Below are positions 44,470-52,974 of a stretch of DNA of 64,000 bases, in pieces. A model generated the notes under the pieces. It was given only the letters and a program-made list of their open reading frames with translations, was not told the DNA's origin and did not search any database. A program made the position numbers and the translations under genes. How positions within the stretch are numbered: position 1 is the first letter of the stretch; every line of letters begins with the position of its first letter. Source of the stretch: Nocardia ninae NBRC 108245. Its GTDB lineage: Bacteria > Actinomycetota > Actinomycetes > Mycobacteriales > Mycobacteriaceae. The stretch lies in assembly GCF_007990755.1 (NCBI RefSeq), contig NZ_BJXA01000003.1, positions 186,001 to 250,000 of the forward strand, in the 5' to 3' direction.

Positions 44470-45339
44470 ATGGCGGAGACCACGAACACCCCCGTGACCA
44501 TCCTCGGACTCGGCGCGATGGGCCAGGCGCTGGCCGCAACCCTGCTGAAGGCCGGCCACCCGACCACCGTCTGGAACCGCACCCCCGGCAAGGACGCCGA
44601 CCTCGTCGCCGCCGGCGCCAACAGCGCCACCTCCGTCGCCGAAGCCGTCCAGGCCGGCGGCCCGATCATCGCCGTCCTCTTCGACCACGCCTCCGTGCAC
44701 GCCACCCTCGACCCCGTCGCCGACCAATTGTCCGGCAAGCAGGTCATCAACCTGACCAGCACCGCCCCCGGGGAAGCCAGGGAACTCGCCACCTGGGCAG
44801 CCGCACACGGCATCGACTACCTCGACGGCGGCATCATGGCAGTCCCGCCCATGATCGGCCAGCCCGGCGCCTCCATCCTCTACAGCGGCTCCCGGACCCT
44901 CTTCGACCAGCACCGCGCCACCCTCGAATTGCTCGCCGCCGCAGAATATTTCGGCGACGACGCCGGACTGGCCTCCACCTACGACTTCGCCCTGCTCGCC
45001 AACATGTACGCCATGTTCGGCGGCTTCATGCACGGCGCCGCCATGATGCGCTCCGTAGGCGTCTCCGCCAGTGCCTTCGCCGAACGAGCCATGCCCTGGG
45101 TGACCGCCATGGCCCAGATGCTCCCCGCCTACGGCGAAATCATCGACAGCGGCGACTACACCACCCCCACCCAATCCCTCGCCTTCCACAAAGCCGCCCT
45201 CGACGCCATCAACCGCGCCACCCGCGACGCAGGCGTCACCGTCGACTTCGTCGCCCCCATCAAAAACCTCATCGACCGCCAGGTCGCCGACGGCCACGGC
45301 GCCGAAGAGTTCGCCAGAACCATCGAAGAACTCCTCTGA
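44470..45339 (+). CDS. Imine-reductase-like NADPH-dependent dehydrogenase
   Basis: A 289-residue beta-hydroxyacid-dehydrogenase-fold protein of the imine reductase group. It has the Rossmann motif GLGAMGQALA, the NRTPGK loop that favours NADPH, the IRED-typical DYLDGGIMAVPPMIGQPGASILYSG, and YDFALLANMYAMFGGFMHGAAM, which carries the catalytic Asp/Tyr position. AGGAG precedes the ATG at 44470 by 11 bases. Native substrates of such enzymes are mostly unknown. Confidence 0.85.
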   Translation: MAETTNTPVTILGLGAMGQALAATLLKAGHPTTVWNRTPGKDADLVAAGANSATSVAEAVQAGGPIIAVLFDHASVHATLDPVADQLSGKQVINLTSTAPGEARELATWAAAHGIDYLDGGIMAVPPMIGQPGASILYSGSRTLFDQHRATLELLAAAEYFGDDAGLASTYDFALLANMYAMFGGFMHGAAMMRSVGVSASAFAERAMPWVTAMAQMLPAYGEIIDSGDYTTPTQSLAFHKAALDAINRATRDAGVTVDFVAPIKNLIDRQVADGHGAEEFARTIEELL

Positions 45340-45346
45340 CCGGACC

Positions 45347-45372
45347 GGGCTCCCGACTCACCCCGGGAGCCC
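45347..45372. terminator. Terminator of the imine-reductase-like gene
   Basis: GGGCTCCCG / CGGGAGCCC stem with an eight-base loop, eight bases after the stop. Confidence 0.75.
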
Positions 45373-45429
45373 ACCAACCCCCGGTAAAACACATGGTCAG
45401 CCCGCGATTTGGTCCACGCCGCCACATCC

Positions 45430-45435
45430 TATAAT
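45430..45435 (+). promoter_or_regulatory. -10 box of the tRNA-Leu gene
   Basis: TATAAT, 17 bases before the tRNA 5' end, with a weak TTTGGT -35 element at 45408-45413. Confidence 0.65.
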
Positions 45436-45452
45436 CTTGCTGAGCACCACCG

Positions 45453-45537
45453 GTCCGGGTGGCGGAATGGCAGACGCGCTAGCTTGAGGTGCTAGTGCCC
45501 TTTAACGGGCGTGGGGGTTCAAGTCCCCCTCCGGACA
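45453..45537 (+). tRNA. tRNA-Leu (anticodon GAG)
   Basis: An 85-base class II tRNA. The acceptor GTCCGGG pairs with TCCGGAC (last pair G-U); the anticodon loop is CTTGAGG within the CTAGC/GCTAG stem; the long variable arm is TGCCC..GGGCG; the T-arm is GGGGGTTCAAGTCCCCC. CCA is not encoded. It stands at the boundary of an island and is the probable attachment target of the recombinase that follows. Confidence 0.95.
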
Positions 45538-45545
45538 CGTTTTTG

Positions 45546-45594
45546 GGGCGAATTCGCCCTAGCGCCGGTGTCAAAGCATCGCTTCGACACCGGC
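45546..45594. terminator. Two hairpins after tRNA-Leu
   Basis: First a perfect 14-bp palindrome GGGCGAATTCGCCC (45546-45559) after a T-run, then a long stem from GCCGGTGTC (45564-45572) to GACACCGGC (45586-45594) with AAGC/GCTT nested inside. They may end the tRNA transcript or act as arms of the attachment site. Confidence 0.6.
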
Positions 45595-45647
45595 ATTCAC
45601 GTAATGTCGGTCGATCAGTGGTTTCCCTTCCTCGGCGGGGGGCCACT

Positions 45648-46127
45648 GTGACTGCGAATCCGCTCGCTCCGGTGATCCCGAGCAGGGCCGTTTCGGCCCG
45701 CGCGAATACGACGCGAACGGAACCAATTCCCGCGCGGCAGACCGCGATCGGTTTGCCGCTCTCACCGATGCGTGGACGCCGCGAGGGGACCGGCGTGTAC
45801 GCGGTGCAGGCAATCGATCGAGATGGACGGGTACGCGCTCGGGTCGTGGTGGATGCCCTGGGCTGGGTACCGTCAGATCTGTTGCAGTGGAGGGTATTCA
45901 ACGGGCTCATCTGCGTGTCCCGTCCCGGTGATCGGCTCGGTATCACGCGCGCAGGGTGTCTTCGATTGCCCGCGCAGCACCGACGTGCCACTCGTCTGGT
46001 TGCTGGTGACCGTGTACTACTAGCGGCTCACCTCGGCCGCGGCGTGCTGATCATCGTTCCTCCGGGCGAACTCGATGCGATCGCAGGCGATCGTCTTGCC
46101 GACGTGGCCGGAGCTGATGAGTCATGA
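45648..46127 (+). CDS. AbrB/MazE/SpoVT-like protein next to the recombinase
   Basis: A 159-residue protein whose second half (GRVRARVVVDALGWVPSDLLQWRVFNGLICVSRPGD, then RLPAQHRRATRLVAGDRVLLAAHLGRGVLIIVPPGELD) holds two swapped-hairpin AbrB/SpoVT-like modules. The same gene is often found beside integrases in actinobacterial islands. The GTG at 45648 follows a G-rich stretch. It overlaps the recombinase gene by four bases, so it is probably a regulator or directionality factor. Confidence 0.7.
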   Translation: MTANPLAPVIPSRAVSARANTTRTEPIPARQTAIGLPLSPMRGRREGTGVYAVQAIDRDGRVRARVVVDALGWVPSDLLQWRVFNGLICVSRPGDRLGITRAGCLRLPAQHRRATRLVAGDRVLLAAHLGRGVLIIVPPGELDAIAGDRLADVAGADES

Positions 46128-47206
46128 CCGGCGACTCGGTACATGAGGACAACGTCGCTGCCGCGGTGTTGCTGTTGGGCCGTCTTGGGCTCACCCCCGA
46201 TGACTTGCGGGGTGGGGTGGTTGCTCGTGCGCCTGCGCCGACGTTTGCCGCTTACATCCCGGTCGTGTGGGCGGCGATGCCTGATGGGCGAACACGGCGG
46301 GAATACAAGTCCACGTGGGACAGGCTCCTCGGGCAGGAAGGTTGGGCCGACCGCCGGATCGACCAACCCACGGTGAGCGAGCTGAAGGCACTCGTTGAAC
46401 ACTTCAAGGCAACACGGCTGATTCGCCGATCCGATATCGGGGGGCGAGGCACTGTCAGGCAATCGATCCACGCTTTGCGCTGCCTCTACCGTCACGCAGA
46501 AGCGGACGGACTGATCGCCGCAATCGACAATCCCGCTGCCAAGCTGGAGGTACCTCGCCGGGTGCCGTCGAACCGGCGGGCTCTGCCCGAACAGCTCCTC
46601 GCCGAGATCAACCGGATTGCCGGTACCACGGGAAATGATCCCGATCTTGATGTGTTGCTGCTGCGCCTGCACACCGAGACTGCCTGTCGGCGTGGTGGTG
46701 CACTGGCGTTGCGTCCCAATGATCTCGACCCTGATCAGTGCTTGGTGCGATTGCGTGAGAAGGGTGACCTCATGCGTTGGCAACCGGTGTCACCGACTTT
46801 GATGGCTGCCCTGCAAGCCCACGCCAAGGAACGCCGGAGCAGACCCAATACGCCGCTGCTCCGGTTTCGTAACGGAAATCCCCTGACACGGCGTCGCTAC
46901 GACCATTTGTGGACACGCCTGGGAAAGTACATACCGGCCGTTGCCACTCATGGCATCAGCACGCACTGGCTGCGTCACACAACATTGACATGGGTGGAAC
47001 GGAACTTCGGAAAGGCAGTCGCCAAAACGTTCGCCGGGCACACCGACAACGGCGGCGGGGCAACAGACATCTACACACGCGCACACATTGACGAGGTCGC
47101 CGAAGCAGTCGCGACACTCACCGGTGAGCCCCACCCACTCGCCAACCGTAACGGTGATTGGACGCGGATCAGCCCGGAGTTGCTCCAGGCAACGGAGATC
47201 TATTGA
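46124..47206 (+). CDS. Tyrosine recombinase/integrase
   Basis: A 360-residue site-specific recombinase. The catalytic set is complete: Arg in ETACRRGGALAL, HxxR in STHWLRHTTL, His in AGHTDN and the nucleophile Tyr in TDIYTRAH. The N-terminal core-binding region precedes it. It starts in the preceding stop (ATGA), 590 bases after tRNA-Leu. It is the likely integrase of the island, with the tRNA 3' end as target. Confidence 0.9.
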   Translation: MTGDSVHEDNVAAAVLLLGRLGLTPDDLRGGVVARAPAPTFAAYIPVVWAAMPDGRTRREYKSTWDRLLGQEGWADRRIDQPTVSELKALVEHFKATRLIRRSDIGGRGTVRQSIHALRCLYRHAEADGLIAAIDNPAAKLEVPRRVPSNRRALPEQLLAEINRIAGTTGNDPDLDVLLLRLHTETACRRGGALALRPNDLDPDQCLVRLREKGDLMRWQPVSPTLMAALQAHAKERRSRPNTPLLRFRNGNPLTRRRYDHLWTRLGKYIPAVATHGISTHWLRHTTLTWVERNFGKAVAKTFAGHTDNGGGATDIYTRAHIDEVAEAVATLTGEPHPLANRNGDWTRISPELLQATEIY

Positions 47207-47896
47207 AATACCCCGGATCATCATGCGATTGCTTAACAGATGTAATGAGCGCTATTGCGATCGAGGACTACCGAGCGGTGCCGGCGTTTGCTGTGCGAGT
47301 CCTCGACACACTTGACGAACCACAGCACTCGAGTGCGGATCCATGACGGTGTCAACCTGCAGTACCAGCAGCCTGTGTGAAGCGCTTCATGGCGCCAGCT
47401 GAGGCGTTGCCCGCGCGGCAAGCTGCCGGGCGGGCGGCTGGCCGCCCTTAGTCACATGTGCCCGCAACTGACGAACGGCGCCACCCCCGCCGATCGGATC
47501 GAGCGGGGCACCGTCGATGGCGAGCGGTACGGCAGTATCGCGAGCGGGCAACCAGGATGCTGAACCTGCGTCAGCTCGAATCAACTGTCGAAGACACTCA
47601 CGTGCCAACTACAACGAGACAACGCCGCTCACATGACAACTACATCTGGCCACGACGATGCTCAGTGAGCGTGGCATCGCCCACCGATCCGCGTCATCAC
47701 TGGCCCCAATCTCTTGCATCCAAAGCAATTCCAGCGGGCGAACGCCGACCTTGCGCGTGCCGAGGTCTCGGCTCGGCATATGGAGTGATAGCCAGTCATG
47801 AGGCAACGGCTCAACGGCTCCGTCTACTCAGAGCGGGTGCTCGGCCTCGGCCACCGACGATGTTCTCGTAGGGTGAACCTTAAGGAGGAGGTGATT
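47207..47896. other. Gap without a supported gene
   Basis: About 690 bases between the recombinase and the membrane gene of the defence cassette. The open frames have no consistent codon use or ribosome binding site. The last 20 bases hold TAAGGAGGAGGTGATT, the strong ribosome binding site of the next gene. Confidence 0.5.
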
Positions 47897-48400
47897 ATGT
47901 TCGTGAAACCGCTGTTGTTCGTATCTTCCTATGCACCATTGTTCGGACTACTCGCGGTTCGCTTCCAGACGGACTGGTTACGTTTGAGCTGCGTTGTGCT
48001 GTCAGTTCTGGGAATCTGCGCCGCAGTGGCGTTGATCCGTCTCAACGCCCAAGACCAACCGGCCTCTTACCGGTTGGTCGAAGTAAGTAACGCGGGCAGT
48101 GAAGCGTCCAGCTACCTCGCCAGCTACTTGCTACCATTTCTGACGGTCTCGGCACCTTCAGTGTCCGATATCGCCGCGTATGTGGGATTTTTGGTTGTCG
48201 CAGGGATCGTCCATGTGAAAACTGCTGTAGTGCAGATTAATCCAACACTGTACTGTCTCGGATGGAGCGTTCTGAAGGTTCGCGACGACCAGGGGTTCGG
48301 ATCGTATCTACTTACTCGTCAACCGGTTGCGGTAAATACGCGGGTGCTCGCAACAAGATGGGCCGACGATATACTCGTGCTCCGCAGAATCGAGGAGTAG
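47897..48400 (+). CDS. kwaA: KwaA-like membrane protein of a Kiwa-type anti-phage system
   Basis: A 167-residue protein with about four hydrophobic segments. Marks shared with KwaA are SSYAPLF near the start, the SSYLASYLLPFL segment in the middle, and INPTLYCLGWSVLKVR after the last helix. In Kiwa, KwaA is the membrane sensor. AAGGAGGAGG precedes the ATG at 47897. Base composition is visibly less GC-rich than in the chromosome arm, as for acquired defence genes. The identity is by motif and neighbour, not by a database match. Confidence 0.7.
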   Translation: MFVKPLLFVSSYAPLFGLLAVRFQTDWLRLSCVVLSVLGICAAVALIRLNAQDQPASYRLVEVSNAGSEASSYLASYLLPFLTVSAPSVSDIAAYVGFLVVAGIVHVKTAVVQINPTLYCLGWSVLKVRDDQGFGSYLLTRQPVAVNTRVLATRWADDILVLRRIEE

Positions 48401-48439
48401 CATCTTCGGAGCAACCTTTCATCCGGACGAAGGGGGATC

Positions 48440-49357
48440 ATGCAAACGATATGCGCCCCTGAGGTGGAGGGCCCGCTGACGTTGGTAGTCGCGTGGCGGA
48501 CAAGCGCCGGTACGCATGGCCGATACGTGAAGATAACGAACGCAGTGGCAGAAGCGTTGCGCGATGACGTTGTGCGCACAGCTGCGGGTTTGATCGTCGG
48601 GGAGGGCCAAGCCTACGATCCCGACTTGCCCGACGACGAGTATCAGTTCCTCACGGCAAACCACGAAGAATTGTTGGACATAGACCTCTTGTCGACGTTG
48701 GAGCAAGGGCAGTCCTTGCCGACTTCAACGGATGACGAGCTCAGAACCCATCATCTCGCCTGTTATGGGCTAGTCCTGGGCAACGGAACCCGCCGAACGC
48801 TCTACGTCAGGCACGGTAGCCCCATTAAGTTAGCGAGAAAGACACTGCTGGCTCGCCTGGCAAGTGAATCGCTCGATCTCCTGACCACGCCCTTGTTCGC
48901 CTACGATCAGCGCGTCGACCTGATCGTCACGCCGGCGACCGTGTATGTATTGGACAAACGTAACTTCGAGATGCTGTTCAAGGATTCCGAGACTGTCTTA
49001 GCCAAGGCCGAAACGTGGGTTGAAGAGTTTTCAGAACTCTTGCCGCTATCGTCTGACAGCAAGGACTATCTCGCACAAGCACTTCGAACAAACTCAGTGC
49101 TGAGGCGGAAGGTGCATAGTGTTCTCCGGCGGGGCTACATTGCAACCCTGACACCTCAAACAATCGAAGCCAAGATGCGTGACCACGGTTTGGATCCGTC
49201 GTTTCTCATGCCAGACGGAGACGTGGTTTTCACCAGAGAAACAACACCGGATCTACTCCGCTTGCTGAACGAAGACTTGTTCGCTGGCGATTTCTCGGGC
49301 CAGCAATACGCGGCTGGAACAAAATCTCGCGTACGCGCAGTCCAACCGACGCGTTGA
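48440..49357 (+). CDS. kwaB: KwaB-like (DUF4868) protein of a Kiwa-type anti-phage system
   Basis: A 305-residue soluble protein, the usual KwaB length. The centre (RRTLYVRHGSPIKLARKT, then LFAYDQRVDLIVTPATVYVLDKRNFEMLFK) follows the DUF4868 pattern of a strand with 'FDxxIDxIIxxDxxxIxNKxxFExIF'. KwaB binds DNA and stops late replication of phage. It starts 40 bases after the kwaA stop behind AAGGGGGA. Both genes are less GC-rich than their surroundings. Confidence 0.72.
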   Translation: MQTICAPEVEGPLTLVVAWRTSAGTHGRYVKITNAVAEALRDDVVRTAAGLIVGEGQAYDPDLPDDEYQFLTANHEELLDIDLLSTLEQGQSLPTSTDDELRTHHLACYGLVLGNGTRRTLYVRHGSPIKLARKTLLARLASESLDLLTTPLFAYDQRVDLIVTPATVYVLDKRNFEMLFKDSETVLAKAETWVEEFSELLPLSSDSKDYLAQALRTNSVLRRKVHSVLRRGYIATLTPQTIEAKMRDHGLDPSFLMPDGDVVFTRETTPDLLRLLNEDLFAGDFSGQQYAAGTKSRVRAVQPTR

Positions 49358-49712
49358 CCGAACTCCACTGCGGCCCATCCCCTGGCCAGACTCCTCTGCT
49401 GACGGGCAGAGTATCCAACCTGGCAACAGACAGCTGTCCGGCACCAACGACCGACATCTTCGTCAAGGACACCGAGCTGTCATGGTCGACACTCGAGACA
49501 CTGCGGAGCACCCGCGCTATCCGGGTCGCGGAGGCCCACGGAATCACGGCGGCCTTGCTTAGCCCGGCCCCCCTCGATGGGTGTTCCGCGTCGCCATCGT
49601 CGCAGCGTGGAGGTGTCTACGCCGAGTATGCAAGACTTGCCCGGTCGTGTACATCCGCTGCTCGAGCAGCGACAGAGGTTCGTGGTCTGTCTCCGCCATG
49701 GCAGACCCCTGC

Positions 49713-49735
49713 TGACAGGATTTGAACCTGCGACC
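49713..49735 (-). pseudogene. 3' remnant of a tRNA-Pro-like gene
   Basis: On the minus strand GGTCGCAGGTTCAAATCC then TGTCA reproduces the variable loop, T-arm and first acceptor bases of actinobacterial tRNA-Pro. The bases after it (GCAGG) do not match an acceptor, and no 5' half or anticodon arm is found upstream. It may be an old attachment-site scar. Confidence 0.55.
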
Positions 49736-49943
49736 ACCTGACACCGGTTCAGGGCGTTATGTCCGGTTCCTGATGCTTCCCATGATCACCCGAAATCGCC
49801 CGCTACCAGCGGCGATTCGGAAACCAATCAGCTCTGCTCGTCGCTTCCCGCTGGTTCCCATCCATTCTGTGCTGTAGTTGTGCTGTGGGTTCGAGTGCTC
49901 CCGAGCTCTCGGGGAGTGATGCTTCGCCCCGCCGAGCGGCCTT

Positions 49944-49969
49944 CCGCGTGTCGCGGAACCGACACGCGG
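49944..49969. terminator. Terminator-like hairpin before the transposon
   Basis: CCGCGTGTCG / CGACACGCGG, ten pairs with a six-base loop, about 60 bases before the left end of the transposon. Confidence 0.5.
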
Positions 49970-50026
49970 CGCGATTTCAGGTATAGCAGACCTTCAGCAA
50001 AGTGTCCTGTGCCAACCGATCCGACG

Positions 50027-50031
50027 CATCC
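50027..50031. repeat. Left target-site duplication, CATCC
   Basis: CATCC directly before the transposon's first TGT; the same five bases follow its last ACA (54745-54749). A 5-bp duplication is what Tn7-like transposases make. Confidence 0.85.
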
Positions 50032-50037
50032 TGTCCG

Positions 50038-50107
50038 GTCTCATTTGATTTGATGCAGTCTCACTGACCTGATACATCGGCGTGTCTGTCTCATATGACT
50101 TGATACA
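50038..50107 (+). repeat. Three left-end TnsB-type binding sites
   Basis: Direct copies at 50038-50057, 50058-50076 and 50088-50107: GTCTCATTTGATTTGATGCA, GTCTCACTGACCTGATACA and GTCTCATATGACTTGATACA. The last lies 18 bases before the tnsA start, where the transposase could repress its own operon. Confidence 0.8.
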
Positions 50108-50125
50108 CGGCATAGTGTTCGGCAT

Positions 50126-50872
50126 GTGACGAGCGCGGCGCTCGATCTGGGCGTGGTTGGTCACGGCGGTTTCGAAGTCGAGTTTCGTACCGCCGACGGT
50201 GGCCGTGCCCGCGGCTCCTTGGCCATGTGCTGGAGCGATCTGCTGAACCGGGGCGGGCTGCCTGTGCGGTCATTTCCGTCCTATCGCGGGCAGCGCAACT
50301 GTTCGGGGTGGTGGTGGTTGTCGCACACCGGAACCCACGTCGGTTACGAGTCCTGGCTCGAGCGTGACAATCTGATGGTGCTCGATGCCGATCCGGATGT
50401 GGTATCGGTTGTGTCACAGCCGTTCTGGCTGCACTGGTTCGATGCTGATCGGCCGAAACGGCATGCCCCGGATTTCCTTGTTCGGCATCGGGACGGCACC
50501 GTAGCCGTTATCGATGTGCGCGCCGACGACCGTGTCGAGGTCGATGATGTGGCCGTGTTCGCTATGACAGGGCGCGCATGTGAATCGGTGGGGTGGGGCT
50601 ATCGCCGGGTTGGGACTGTTGATCCGGTGCTGGCGGCGAATCTGCGGTGGTTGTCGGGGTATCGGCATCCGCGCAACCGCTCGGACTCCGCAGCTGCGAA
50701 CTTGATGGCCGCTTTCAGGTGCGGACGTCCGTTGTTGGAGGGCTGCTGCGAGGTTGGCGACCCGATTGAGGTGTTGCCGACGCTGTTCCATCTGTTGTGG
50801 ACGGGTTCCCTGGTCGTGGACTTGCTCACCCTGCCTTTGGACGCGTGGACGTCGGTGAGGTCGGGGCCATGA
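50126..50872 (+). CDS. tnsA: TnsA-like heteromeric transposase endonuclease subunit
   Basis: A 248-residue protein of the actinobacterial TnsA-like group. The nuclease core has YESWLERDNLMVLDADPDVV, the metal-binding HAPDFLVRHRDG (Asp near 115) and VIDVRADDRV, where the usual lysine is Arg. TnsA cuts the 5' strands so that the element leaves by cut-and-paste. Start is the GTG 50126. It overlaps tnsB by four bases. Confidence 0.85.
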   Translation: MTSAALDLGVVGHGGFEVEFRTADGGRARGSLAMCWSDLLNRGGLPVRSFPSYRGQRNCSGWWWLSHTGTHVGYESWLERDNLMVLDADPDVVSVVSQPFWLHWFDADRPKRHAPDFLVRHRDGTVAVIDVRADDRVEVDDVAVFAMTGRACESVGWGYRRVGTVDPVLAANLRWLSGYRHPRNRSDSAAANLMAAFRCGRPLLEGCCEVGDPIEVLPTLFHLLWTGSLVVDLLTLPLDAWTSVRSGP

Positions 50873-52974
50873 CCGGGTTACGCCAGGGCGTGGTGCGGGT
50901 GGGCGATGAGATCGAGATCGCTGGTGTCGGGTATGTCGTTGGCGCGGTGACCGGTTCGGGTGTCGAGTTGGTCGATACCCTCGGTGGGGTCGCGTCGGTT
51001 TCGGTGTCTGCGTTGGTCAATGATCCGGGGTTGAACTTGGTGTCCGCTGTCCGCGCGCCGCTTGTCGCCGGGGATGTCTTGGCGGGAATCCCGGCGGCGG
51101 CGGTGAAGCGGGCGAAATGGTGGGAGATCCAGGTCGTGGAGATTCTCACCGGCCGCCCGCCTGGTTGTTCACCGTCGACCCCGGTCCGGCCGGAATACCG
51201 ATCCGACCGGACGCTGCGGCAGCGTGAGATGGCCAAGCTCGCCGAATTACGGGCAGCGGGTGAGGATCTCACCTTGATCACACTGCAGCGTCAGCGGCGG
51301 GCATATCAACAGGACGGCTTGTTGGGTGTTCTCGACCGCCGCTGCCGGCCGCGAAACTCGACGGTGGGTCGCGTTGATGAGCGTGTGGTCGACGCGCTGC
51401 GGCGGGTCATCGACGCCGAGACCGACCGCTCCACCGGCACGGGGACACGGTTGATGCGCCGCACCCACCAGATGCTGGAGACCCAGCATGGGGCCGATGC
51501 ACCGGCGATGCCGTCACGGGCGACTTTCTACCGGCTCGTGCGACGCTTGTCCGAGGGCAAGCACACCCTCGGGTCGGCTCGTACGCGCCGATCGTTGGCC
51601 AAACAACCCGACGGCCCGTTCTCGGCGGTCAGTGTCGCCCGACCGGGCGAGGTGATGGAGATCGACTCGACACCGCTGGACGTGAGGGTTGTCCTCGACG
51701 ACGGCACCGTTGATCGTGTGGAACTGACCGGCCTGGTGGATATTCGGACACGCACCATCGCGGCGGCCGTGCTGCGGCCGACCACGAAAGCGGTCGACGC
51801 GGCGTTGCTGTTGGCCCGGGCGTTGACACCCGAACCGATGCGGCCGGGATGGCCGGACGCACTACGGCTGTCGCGGTCGGTGCTGCCGCACCGGCGGCTG
51901 ACCGGCATCGACCAGCGGTTGGCCGATGCCGCCGCTCGTCCGGTGATCGCGCCGGAAACCATCGTCGTCGATCACGGCAAAGCGTATCTGTCGCAGACGT
52001 TCCGATCGGCGTGCTTGTCGTTGGGCATCAATCTGCAACCGGCCCACCCCGACACTCCTACCGACAAAGCGAAAGTGGAACGCACCCTGGGGTCGGTGGG
52101 CACGTTGTTCGCCCAGTATGTCGCGGGCTACGTCGGCCCCTGCGTCGAGCGGCGCGGCAAAAACGCTGAGCGCCACGCCGTCTGGTCGATGCTCGAACTG
52201 CAGCAGCTGCTCGACGAATGGATCGTCGCGGTCTGGCAGAACCGGCCGCACGACGGGCTTCGCGATCCGGTCACCCCAGCCAAGGCGCTGACCCCGAACG
52301 AAATGTATTCGGCGATGGTCGAACTCACCGGATATGTCCCGATTCCGCTGTCACCCGATGACTATATCGAGCTGTTGCCAGCGACTTGGCGGACCATCAA
52401 CTCCTACGGGATCAAGCTGAACAACCGCACCTACGACACGAAAGCGCTCAACCCGTTGCGCCGCCAACACTCCGGCGTCGAGCATCGCAACGGACGGTGG
52501 GAGGTCCATCACGACCCCTACGACGTGTCGCGGATCTGGGTCCGCAACCACCACGGCGGCGGTTGGATCACCGTCAGCTGGACCCATCTGCGCACCGCCC
52601 CAACCCCATTCGGGGAACTCGCATGGCAACACGCTCGGACCGTGTTGGCTCAACGAGGACACGACAAGGCCACCGAAGCCGAAATCGCCTCGTCTGCAGC
52701 CGATCTGCTCGACCGCGCCGAACGGGGACCATCGGGACCAACTACACCGGCACAGCAGCCGTCGGCGCGGGATCGCAGGGTCACCGGACGCACCAAGGCA
52801 ACCAATGAACCGTCCTGGCCTCGGCCCGAGGCACCACCACCGGAACCCGACGACGGCATCTGCCCCGCTCCAACGCGGACAGGCGTCGATTCCGGCGACG
52901 AACCGGCAGCGGCGAAAGTCATCCCCCTGCCCATCTTCGATGCCCGGAAAGAAGCCGAACGATGGCCGTTTTGA
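50869..52974 (+). CDS. tnsB: TnsB-like DDE transposase
   Basis: A 701-residue transposase. N-terminal DNA-binding helices are followed by an RNase-H-like core with Asp in MEIDSTPLD (about 265), Asp in VVDHGKAYLS (about 368) and Glu in KAKVERTLG (about 402), then the Mu-type C-terminal barrel. The ATG at 50869 overlaps the tnsA stop. The Pro/Ser-rich C-terminal tail may contact TnsC, whose gene overlaps by 13 bases. Confidence 0.92.
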   Translation: MTGLRQGVVRVGDEIEIAGVGYVVGAVTGSGVELVDTLGGVASVSVSALVNDPGLNLVSAVRAPLVAGDVLAGIPAAAVKRAKWWEIQVVEILTGRPPGCSPSTPVRPEYRSDRTLRQREMAKLAELRAAGEDLTLITLQRQRRAYQQDGLLGVLDRRCRPRNSTVGRVDERVVDALRRVIDAETDRSTGTGTRLMRRTHQMLETQHGADAPAMPSRATFYRLVRRLSEGKHTLGSARTRRSLAKQPDGPFSAVSVARPGEVMEIDSTPLDVRVVLDDGTVDRVELTGLVDIRTRTIAAAVLRPTTKAVDAALLLARALTPEPMRPGWPDALRLSRSVLPHRRLTGIDQRLADAAARPVIAPETIVVDHGKAYLSQTFRSACLSLGINLQPAHPDTPTDKAKVERTLGSVGTLFAQYVAGYVGPCVERRGKNAERHAVWSMLELQQLLDEWIVAVWQNRPHDGLRDPVTPAKALTPNEMYSAMVELTGYVPIPLSPDDYIELLPATWRTINSYGIKLNNRTYDTKALNPLRRQHSGVEHRNGRWEVHHDPYDVSRIWVRNHHGGGWITVSWTHLRTAPTPFGELAWQHARTVLAQRGHDKATEAEIASSAADLLDRAERGPSGPTTPAQQPSARDRRVTGRTKATNEPSWPRPEAPPPEPDDGICPAPTRTGVDSGDEPAAAKVIPLPIFDARKEAERWPF

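Larger units (their letters stand above)
49358..50026. other. Gap with a tRNA remnant and a hairpin
   Basis: About 670 bases between kwaB and the transposon. No gene is supported. It contains the tRNA-Pro 3' remnant (49713-49735) and a hairpin (49944-49969), both listed separately. Confidence 0.5.

Noticed and set aside
47387-47871. Small genes between the integrase and the Kiwa-like cassette
   Set aside because: The frames lack ribosome binding sites and codon preference and contain no recognisable motif.
49713-49800. Complete tRNA gene on the minus strand
   Set aside because: Only the T-arm half matches; no 5' acceptor, D-arm or anticodon arm can be paired.
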